This document shows, piece after piece, positions 56,455-64,000 of a stretch of 64,000 bases of DNA. The position numbers and the translations under genes are program-made. Source of the stretch: Uranotaenia lowii (lineage: Eukaryota; Arthropoda; Insecta; Diptera; Culicidae); contig NC_073693.1 in the NCBI RefSeq assembly GCF_029784155.1, forward strand, positions 338,474,023 to 338,538,022, in the 5' to 3' direction. The notes under the pieces were generated by a model. It did not search any database, was not told where the DNA came from, and worked only from the letters and a program-made list of their open reading frames with translations. The stretch's first letter is position 1. The number at the start of each line of letters is the position of its first letter.

Positions 56455-56725
56455 ATCTAACAAAACCATGATAAAAATATAACAAAATTAAGAGAAATAA
56501 ACATGAAAAAAATATGACAATATTATACCAAAAACACGAAATATTGACAAAACTATGAGAAAAATATGACAAATGTGATGACAATGTGACAAAAGTATGA
56601 GAAAAATATAGCAACAATTTTATAAATTTCACTATAAAATGATAAAACCATGACCAAAATATAAAAAAAATCAAGTAAAAACATGACAGATGGCAGTAAT
56701 TTCAAAATAAAATTAATTAAAAAAA
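56455..56725. repeat. Degenerate ATGACAAAA/ATGAnAAAATA low-complexity patch
   Basis: Words such as ATGATAAAAATA, AACATGAAAAAAATATGACA and ATGTGACAAAAGTATGAG recur irregularly. This looks like a decayed relative of the 9-bp satellite at 2488-4576. Confidence 0.5.
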
Positions 56726-56911
56726 TCTGACAAAACTATTAAAAATAATTCGATAATTTTTTTTTAAATTGCGACCCAGAGATGGGTCTTGACTCAAACA
56801 TTCAGTCAGCGAAACTTTTTTTTTGTAGAGAAATGAATCCAACTTAGATGAAATTTCAGGGACTAGATAAGAGAAAATCGATGTTGAAAAACATGCGAAA
56901 AAAATTCGCCT

Positions 56912-56987
56912 TGTCTCCCGGTGAGACTTGAACCCACATCTTGCGCCTCTCCGGGGTCCATGTATTAACATTCTACTACAGGAGACC
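56912..56987 (-). tRNA. tRNA-like gene or SINE head (anticodon arm poor)
   Basis: On the minus strand the ends pair as an acceptor stem (GTCTCCT with GGGAGAC, one wobble). The T arm is perfect (GTGGG-TTCAAGT-CTCAC) and a D arm can form (TGTA with TACA). A and B boxes are recognisable. Length is about 75 nt. The anticodon stem does not fold well and no anticodon can be called, so a tRNA pseudogene or tRNA-derived SINE is more likely than a working tRNA. Confidence 0.45.
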
Positions 56988-57121
56988 AACCTGGCGTATG
57001 AATATTATACTGGTTGAGTGTCGATGTCTATCGGAATGAAGGGAATAGTTCTCCCATGTGATAATAATAATACTGCCGCTAAACGCAAAACTGTCCCATA
57101 TGCATTTTCATCATTGTTCAG

Positions 57122-58923
57122 TAGGGTGTCCCAAAATTGCATAACTTCTGAGAATCTGGGGGCTCACCCTCCAAATGGTGGATTGAGATGTGCAGAACCA
57201 TTTTTTTGTTTGGGGCCGACTAAAAAAAATCATGTTTATAGGTTCCGCAAGCGCGATCTTTGAAAAAAGTCCACTTTCAAAAGATGTGATTTTAAATAAA
57301 TTCTGGGTCCAAAAATTTTCATAAAATTTATATATTTTATATTTTTTTAAATTTTGTTTGAGTTTAATACATACATGTAAAAAATGAAAAATGAACCAAA
57401 TTTGTACCTTTACTTATTTCCAAGAAAAAAAAATTTGGATCCAACAAATTTGTATTCAACTGACCAAAATGTGTACCAAGCGTAAAATATTTTTGATAAC
57501 AATGAAATCGAAAGATGTGGATTTTTGTGCACTTAAATTTTTCTGAACTGAACATGTTATTTGTATCATCGTGTGAAGAGCTATTCACGGTTTAATCCTT
57601 AATAAAAATCACGATTTAGGATATTTTTTATTTAATTTATCAAATTTGTCTTTATAAATACCTACTTTAAAATCAAAATACTTGGAAAAAAAGACTCGGA
57701 TGGTTTAAGGGAGTCATCAGAAGACCATATGCCAAATTTGAGCGTAATCGGACACCAGGGGTTGCACTGAATCTCAGGTGTGAAAGGGATTCTGAGACAT
57801 AGTGTTCTAAAGAACCATAAAAAACTGGTTTTTCATCATACATTTTTTTCTTTACCAATCGATTGCTTGATTATGTAGATTTTATTAAAATTTGAGTTAA
57901 GACTAACATTTCACGTCAAGACCGCAACTCGCTTGGACTTGAAACAAAAAAGTTATGACTATTCAAAGATTGTATTTTGGTTACAAATTGTCCTGTAAAA
58001 CGCAATGAGTAAAATGTACTCATTGTGTGTTAAACGACAATTTGCCACAAATTTACAACTTTTGAACAGTCATAACTTTTTTTATTTTAAGTCCAATCGA
58101 GTTGCAGTCTTCAGGTGAAATGTTAGTCTTAGTTGAAATTTTAATAAAACCTACATAATCAAGCAATCGATTGGTAAAGAAAAAAATGTATGATGAAAAA
58201 CCAGTTTTTTTATGGTTCTTTAGAACACTATGTCTCAGAATCCCTTTCACACTTGAGATTCAGTGCAACCCCTTCCTGGTGTCCGATTACGCTCAAATTT
58301 GGCATATGGTCTTCTGATGACTCCCTTAAACCATCCGAGTCTTTTTTTGCAAGTATTTTGATTTTAAAGTAGGTATTTATTAAGACAAGTTTGATAAATT
58401 AAATAAAAAATTTCCTAAATTGAGATTTTTCTTAATGATTAAACCGTGAATAGCTCTTCACACGATGATACAAACAACATGTTTAGTTTCGCAAAATTTA
58501 AGTGCACAAAAATCCACATCTTTTGATGGCATTGGTATCAAAAATATTTTACGCTTGATACACATTTTGGTCAGTTGAATACAAAATTGTTGGACCAAAA
58601 AATTTTTTTCTTGGAAATAGTTTGCTTGTTTTACATTTTGATACAAATTTCGTTCATTTTTCATTTTTTACATGTAGTATTAAACTCAAACCAAATTTCA
58701 AAAATATAAAACATATAAATTTCATGAAAATTGTTGGACCCAGAATTTATTTAAAATCAAATCTTTTGAAAGTGGACTTTTTTCATGATCGCGCTTGCGG
58801 AACCTCTAAACATGATTTTTTTTTAGTCGGCCCCATACAAAAGTTTTTTTTGCACATCTTAATCCACCATTTAGAGGGTGAGCCCCCAGATTCCCAGAAG
58901 TTATGCAATTTTGGGAAACCCTA
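57122..58923. mobile_element. 1.8-kb palindromic foldback element
   Basis: Two arms of about 890 bp are inverse copies of each other around a five-base loop near 58015 (CAATGAGTA-loop-TACTCATTG). The outer ends are TAGGGTGTCCCAAAATTGC and the inverse of GCAATTTTGGGAAACCCTA. TTGTTCAG is directly repeated outside (57114-57121 and 58924-58931), an 8-bp target duplication like those of hAT or P-type elements. No transposase frame is present; small frames at 57673-57858 and 58190-58372 are mirror images. Confidence 0.88.
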
Positions 58924-58931
58924 TTGTTCAG

Positions 58932-59804
58932 TTTATCTCAAAAATCGTTCTTATACAGTGAGTTCTTTAATCTAGAGTAAAAACTTTCATAACTTTGTTC
59001 CCAACATATATCAAAAATACCAATTCTACCACACTGATTTGTTTAAATTTTGTATGAGGCTTATTAAATTTTCTGTTGTATGTAAAAATGGAAAATACAA
59101 GCCAAATTTTTTAAAGTTTTTGTCATGCTGTTACTTGCTGTTAATCTATGAAAAAATACGCGTTCCAGGTAGAACAGCACACGCGTAAGTCATATTCAAT
59201 TGATATTTATGATTATATATTTGAAGACCAGATGCTTCGCTGTTTCTGATTCAGAATCGACTTGTATTTATAGTTTCTCTTTAAAGATCATCGATCTAAA
59301 AAGTTTCGAAAACATGAAGGAACAGGTTGTTAAATTCATGGAACGTTTTTATTTATTTTATTCTAGACCTATTCAATTGTTATGATAAACTTACACCATC
59401 TTTATCGAGATACGTCATAAACATCATTTCAAAATTATGTTCACCATTAAACAGCCAGTAAAGTGAATAATATAGTGCAGATAAAGGGAATCAAATAATC
59501 AACTTACAAAAGAAAAGCCAAATATGGGACAGCATTGCGGGTACATTTATTACGCATGCGAAATATACTCGCTAGGCTGTCCTATCATTATTTTCTCCTC
59601 TGCATCAGCAAATTCCAAAGCAAAAAAAAACCATGGACAAAATTCTACAACAATTATCTTCATATCTGTGAACAAAGAAAACGATAAGGTAAAGTTTAAA
59701 CCGAGAAATACACAAAAGTTTATAAAAATCTTTAAAGACGTTTTTCTCGTTTCGTTGTTTTTGCATATGGGGCAGACTTGCCAGCAGCGGCAGTATAATA
59801 ACTA
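58932..59804. other. No recognised gene
   Basis: AT-rich sequence with frames up to about 93 codons (59524-59805), none with a recognisable domain. Confidence 0.4.
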
Positions 59805-60060
59805 ATTAAAAATGACAAGTATAACAAAAAATTTTACAATAAAACTACAAAAATCGGACAATAATGAGACAATAATATTACAAATGTGATAAAAAATGTG
59901 AGAAAACTATGACAAAAAAAATCAAAACCATGACAAAAAAATGACAATGATTTGTTATAATTTTGTCACATTTTTGTCATTCCATTGCCAATTTTTGCCA
60001 TAATTTTGTCATTATTTTCATTTGTAGTATTTTTGTTACATTTTTGTCAGAATTTTTTCA
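59805..60060. repeat. Low-complexity ATGACAAAA-related patch
   Basis: AATGACAAGTATAACAAAAA-type words give way at about 59950 to the inverse, TTTTGTCATTATTTT-type words, so the patch is roughly a decayed inverted repeat. Confidence 0.5.
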
Positions 60061-60074
60061 AGGTTTCGGCTATT

Positions 60075-60190
60075 TTGTCTAAGAACCTGGAAAATCCGGG
60101 CATTTGATTCCAAAATGTTGATCGAATACTGGACAATATCCGGCAAATATGTTCAAAACCCAGGAATTACTCAATACAAATCCAGAAAAA
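60075..60190 (+). repeat. Inverted repeat pair, left arm
   Basis: Contains AATCCGGGCATTTGATTCC and TGGACAATATCCGGCAAAT. The inverse is found at 62225-62345, with AATTCGGGCATTCGATTC and TGGACAATATCC read on the minus strand. The arms may delimit an element of about 2.3 kb. Confidence 0.5.
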
Positions 60191-60519
60191 ACTTGAAATT
60201 TTTTTTCCCATAAGCAGTTTTGAAAGGTATATCAAAAAAACTTTTTTATAAAACATGCTCAAAAAGTTTCGGTTTGGACTAAATCCGGTTTTGGCTTATA
60301 AAGTGGATAAATCCGGATAAAATCCGGGCTTATCTAAATAAAATCCGGGGAACCGGGCCGGACTTTTGTCAATCCAGATCGGACTTTAGTCAACTGATCT
60401 ACATATATCTAAAACCAATAGTTTTGTCTTAATTTTGCCATATGTTTACTGTTCGTTTCATCGAAAAAGTTTACCATAGCGCGCCATCTGGTTGTGGATA
60501 TCACCTATTCGAGCATTAA

Positions 60520-60960
60520 TTGTCCGTCCGTCAACGCTCGATCAACGAATCGAGTAGAAACGCAAAAATATTGTTAAACGGGCTGCACTTCCGCCAAAGA
60601 GATTATAAAAGGAAGAAGGTGACAGCCCGAATTTCCTCTTTGCTCCGATTGCCCAGTGAGATATCAACAATCATCATTTGTTTACTTTTGCATCAAGTGT
60701 ATCATTTTAAGTTATAAGTTGTGGAAGAAAAGTTAAAAATTTAAAGAACATTGAAGTATTGGATTAATAAATAAGTAGTACCGAAGAGAATAAAGTGAAA
60801 ATTAATTAAAAACTGGACTTACCTGTGAGTGCGCCACCTAAAAAGAAAAATTAAAAAGAAATTTACTTACCTGGACTCTGAAACGTGTACCTGTGAAAGA
60901 AACTATACTGACCTGGAACTCTGGAACGTGATTGAATCTAAAGTGAGTGCATTAATCTAC
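60520..60960 (+). mobile_element. Possible solo-LTR or promoter-like segment
   Basis: A TATAAAAGG box (60604-60612) is followed by a less AT-rich stretch, AATAAATAAG and GAATAAAGTG polyadenylation-like words, and then a segment with repeated ACTTACCTG and ACCTGGACTCTG words. The order resembles an LTR, but no second copy or internal region is in the window. Confidence 0.3.
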
Positions 60961-61690
60961 TGCTACCTGCTCTTTACATTTACAATATTTGTCATCTTTT
61001 TGTAACATATTTTAATTTTTTTTTTCGAATTTTTGTCATATTTTGTTAAACACTTCTAATTTTACTGTCGTATTTGTCATCACTTTTTTTAACATATTTT
61101 TATCAGAATTTTGTAATATTTGTATCTCATTCATCATCAGATGAATCAGATCAGATTTTGTCAGATTTTTTTCAATATTTTGTCACGTTTTCGTTGTTAT
61201 TTTCTCACATTTTTCTCAGAACTTTGCTTTAATCAAGTCACATTTGTTTAATTTTTTTTCATTTTAATATCAAAATTTTTCCATATTTTTACCAGCTTTG
61301 TCATTATTTTTCCATAGTTTTATTATATGTTTATCACATTTTTGTGATTTTATTGTAAATTTTTTATTATTATTGTGTCATATTTGTCAATTCTTTGTCA
61401 ACTATTTGTCTTTATATTAGTTCAAGCTCAAGTTTTTGTCAAATTTTTATCATTATTTTGTCACATTTGTCAAAACAATTTCACTTTTATTTACATTTGG
61501 TATAGTTTTGCAATTTTTGTAAAAAAAAATTGTCATAATTTTTTAAAATTTGTCATATTTTACCACATTTGTCGTATGTTATTCAAAATTTTGTCATTCG
61601 TCACTTTTTCGTTTGTCATATTTTTGTCATAGTTTTGTCAGATTATTATCATTTGATTGTTAAATTTAAGTTAAAGAAGTTCATAATTCA
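60961..61690. repeat. TTTTTGTCAT-rich low-complexity region
   Basis: Dozens of TTTGTCAT, TTTTGTCA and TTTGTCACATTT words, irregularly spaced, on a T-rich background. It is the inverse of the ATGACAAAA satellite word and probably a much older array of the same kind. Confidence 0.5.
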
Positions 61691-61901
61691 TAACAGTTTT
61701 TTATATTTTTATCATTATTTAGTCTTATTTTTATAATACTAGTTATCATGGCCGTAGGAACAAGGGGAGGGGGGGGGTTTAGGGGTTAATGAGAGTACAA
61801 AAAATGTTAAGCAAAATGTCGTTTTCTTAACTCCAAATTTTAACTTTTTATTAACATTTTGTTGTTCGACTAAAGTGAATCAAGAGTAACTATCTCGACT
61901 C

Positions 61902-63030
61902 AGAACTAAAACCAAACGTCAATATCTTATCCACAATTCTACTAAAGATTTTCAAAAGAGTTCTCACTTGTTGATGGATATTTAAAGGCTGTACTTGAAA
62001 AACGCTGTGAAAAGCTATTCACAAAAGAAGTTGGTGTATGAAATTTACCCGAGTGTTTTTACTTTATTTGCAAAATCAAAGAAAAATGTATATCACGTGA
62101 AAACAATTATGTATTTTGCGTCAAAAACAATTTTTTAACAAAGTTTATTCAAATCAACTGACTGATGTGTTTCATTGAAAAAAAAAAGAAAACAACTTAT
62201 CGAGTTTCTTTTTCTTCTTGATTTTAATTGAAGGATTCCTAAATTTGCCTGGATATTGTCCAGATTTTGGGATGTAAACTTTGAATCGAATGCCCGAATT
62301 TTGCAAGTTTTTTAGATAAAAATAGCCCAGATTTGCCTTTTCCGAATAATTGCGAAAAATATCAAGTGAGTTTAGGTTTGAATCATTTTCGATGTTCTGG
62401 TTCCAATTTGTTTTTTAAATCTAAATCTAATACCTGTGACCGGATAATGGAATCAGTATCCAGTTTATTATTCTTGATATTCAGTTCGGTTCATCATTTA
62501 AACAAAATTCTGATTCAAATCTTGCTTTTGCATTTAAAACTAAAATTAAAATCATTTACCATGTTCGAAACTCTTCATTCCGGAATATTAAAAGAAAGTA
62601 TTTTCAATAACTAAAACCAAACGTCAATATCTTATCCACAATTCTACTAAAGATTTTCAAAAGAGTTCTCACTTGTTGATGGATATTTAAAGGCTGTACT
62701 TGAAAAACGCTATGAAAAGCTATTCACAAAAGAAGTTGGTGCATGAATTTTGAGGACAGTCCATAATCTCGAATTTTACCCCAATGTTTTTACTTTATTT
62801 GCAAAATCAAAGAAAAAAATATATCACGTAAAAAACATTATATATTTTGCGTCAAAAACAATTTTTGGAATCAGTATTCAGTTTATTATTCTTGATATTT
62901 AGTTCGGTTCATCATTTAAACAAAATTCTGATTCAAATCTTGCTTTTGCATTTAAAACTAAAATTAGACTCATTTCCCATGTTAAAAACTCTTCATTCCG
63001 GAATATTAAAAGAAAGTATTTTCAATAACA
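61902..63030 (+). repeat. Tandem duplication with an extra segment in the first copy
   Basis: AACTAAAACCAAACGTCAAT at 61902 recurs at 62612 and stays similar for about 240 bp. The following segment, GGAATCAGTATCCAGTTTATT at 62449, recurs at 62867 for about 160 bp. In the second copy the two segments are joined; in the first they are separated by 62137-62448, which includes the right arm of the inverted repeat (62225-62345). Either copy 1 gained an insert or copy 2 lost it. Confidence 0.7.
62225..62345 (-). repeat. Inverted repeat pair, right arm
   Basis: Inverse of 60075-60190, including GCCTGGATATTGTCCAG and GAATCGAATGCCCGAATTTT. It lies in the segment present only in the first copy of the 61902-63030 duplication. 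Confidence 0.5.
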
Positions 63031-64000
63031 AACCGTTTTAAAGGATCTAGATTTGAAATTTTTATTTTAAGTTTTTTTCAGAATTGAAACTTATAAAAGT
63101 TTCTTAATGGTGATCCAGAATTCGATTATCAGAGTTTCATCATTCGGAATTTTGATTCAGATTCACTAGTGAAATTACGAATAAATAATTATGAAACTCT
63201 TATAGAAAATCAAAGATTCATAACTAAAAAAAAATGGTAAGAATTCTGTCTGATCTGTTCATAATTATTGGGAATTTTTGTTTTGAATTTAGATTCAGAA
63301 AAAAATGCAGCATTCAGATTCGGAATTAAGATTCAAAATAACTCAAAATAAAACACAAAACAGGTGAGAACCACTTTTACAAAATAAGATCTGAACTCAT
63401 TTTCAAAATTGCGGGTTTTGAAAAATTTTAATTAAAATTTTAATTTTTTTTTTTCGCAGGGTTTTAATGATTTAATAAACTATTAATGATAATTTTATGT
63501 TGATATAATAACTTGTACTTAATCTTTTGGTTCAGGAAAATTTAGCTGGAAATATTCTTTTTTGGTTTGTTGTTTAACATATTAAATATTGTAGATATTT
63601 CAAAACCAAATATTTTCACTAATTCTGAATATAGTTTAAAAGATTTAAAAATCTATCTGATTTGAACCTCAAACAAGTTTTTCTTTAAAGATCCCTCATT
63701 CAATTTTTAAAGCTTAAAAAAACTGAACACGGAAATGTATCTACAACAAAAAAGACAAAATGATACAAAGGACTTATGATATTCAGTTTCTGAAAACACA
63801 TTCTTAAATTTTAATTACTTTGGATTCACTTAATAAAAAAACGTCAGCAGTTAAGCAGAATTAAAACTCTTCAGAACCAAATTTTTGAATGGAAATTTGC
63901 AACTGTGCACAAGGGATTGTTTATGATACAAATTAATATACAATTACTAAACATAAAAAACAAACAAAATAAAAAGATGTTGAATATGACTTAGCTTTGA
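63031..64000. other. No recognised feature
   Basis: AT-rich sequence with short frames only. Words of the GATTCAGAATT and GAATTCGATT type recur loosely. Confidence 0.4.

Noticed and set aside
55832..56469. ORFs running through the N gap
   Set aside because: They consist of undetermined bases.
57673..58372. Two ORFs with matching protein words on opposite strands
   Set aside because: They are mirror images of each other inside the palindrome arms.

Overview
The window is eukaryotic nuclear DNA from a dipteran insect, most likely a mosquito. The evidence is a family of divergent insect ionotropic receptors (IRs), two gypsy-group errantivirus-like LTR retrotransposons with env, Jockey-type and other non-LTR retrotransposons, Helitron-like elements, and a decayed Tc1/mariner relative with DD37E spacing, a family known mainly from mosquitoes. 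The DNA is AT-rich and dominated by repeats. No bacterial-style genes or operons are present.

Host genes. Three IR paralogues are present: IR-1 on the minus strand (703-2228), IR-2 on plus (20476-22017) and IR-3 on plus (46789-48306). IR-3 is the only intact copy (505 aa). IR-1 has a one-base frameshift and IR-2 has one in-frame TAA. Each copy keeps a related block just upstream of its start, and each has a related block of about 430 bp downstream (1-480, 39415-39850, 48525-48930). These are diverged segmental duplicates. The downstream block of IR-2 lies about 17 kb from its gene because nested mobile elements have landed between them.

Layout. 1-2390: downstream block, IR-1 and its 5' flank. 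2488-5419: a 9-bp satellite (about 2.1 kb) fused to a 7-bp satellite (about 0.8 kb). 5420-7489: no recognisable gene. 7490-10790: a 76-bp satellite split by a TIR element (8026-9227). 10791-20120: decayed mobile DNA, with a TA-flanked MITE (12052-12475), an antisense non-LTR element (about 12600-15620) and three arrays of ATAGTTGAAT-like motifs. 20120-22017: IR-2. 22137-39354: a Helitron-like element whose 5' TA tract received two complete errantivirus-like elements, A (22389-29954) and B (30007-37206), in the same orientation and separated by about 50 bp of TA repeat. 39415-41574: downstream block of IR-2 and a second Helitron-like element with 143-bp tandem repeats. 42059-44437: an RT fragment and the DD37E element. 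46440-48930: IR-3 with its flanks. 49121-50493: a TIR element rich in GTGAC/GTCAC. 51830-55874: a Jockey-like element that runs into a 500-N assembly gap (55875-56374). 57122-58923: a 1.8-kb near-perfect palindrome with an 8-bp target duplication. 58932-64000: low-complexity and duplicated AT-rich DNA with no recognised gene.

How the parts fit together. The two errantivirus-like elements carry intact gag, pol and env frames. Both have the heptamer A AAT TTT at the gag-pol junction for -1 frameshifting, tRNA-Ser-like primer sites, and env downstream of a splice acceptor. Their LTR pairs are identical (A) or differ at two sites (B), so the insertions are young. Element A also has five copies of TACTACCAGATAGGC between its leader splice donor and gag. 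The main candidates for a second look are this motif array, the paired insertion in one TA tract, the different ways A and B supply the env start codon, the possibly read-through IR-2 stop, and the large palindrome.
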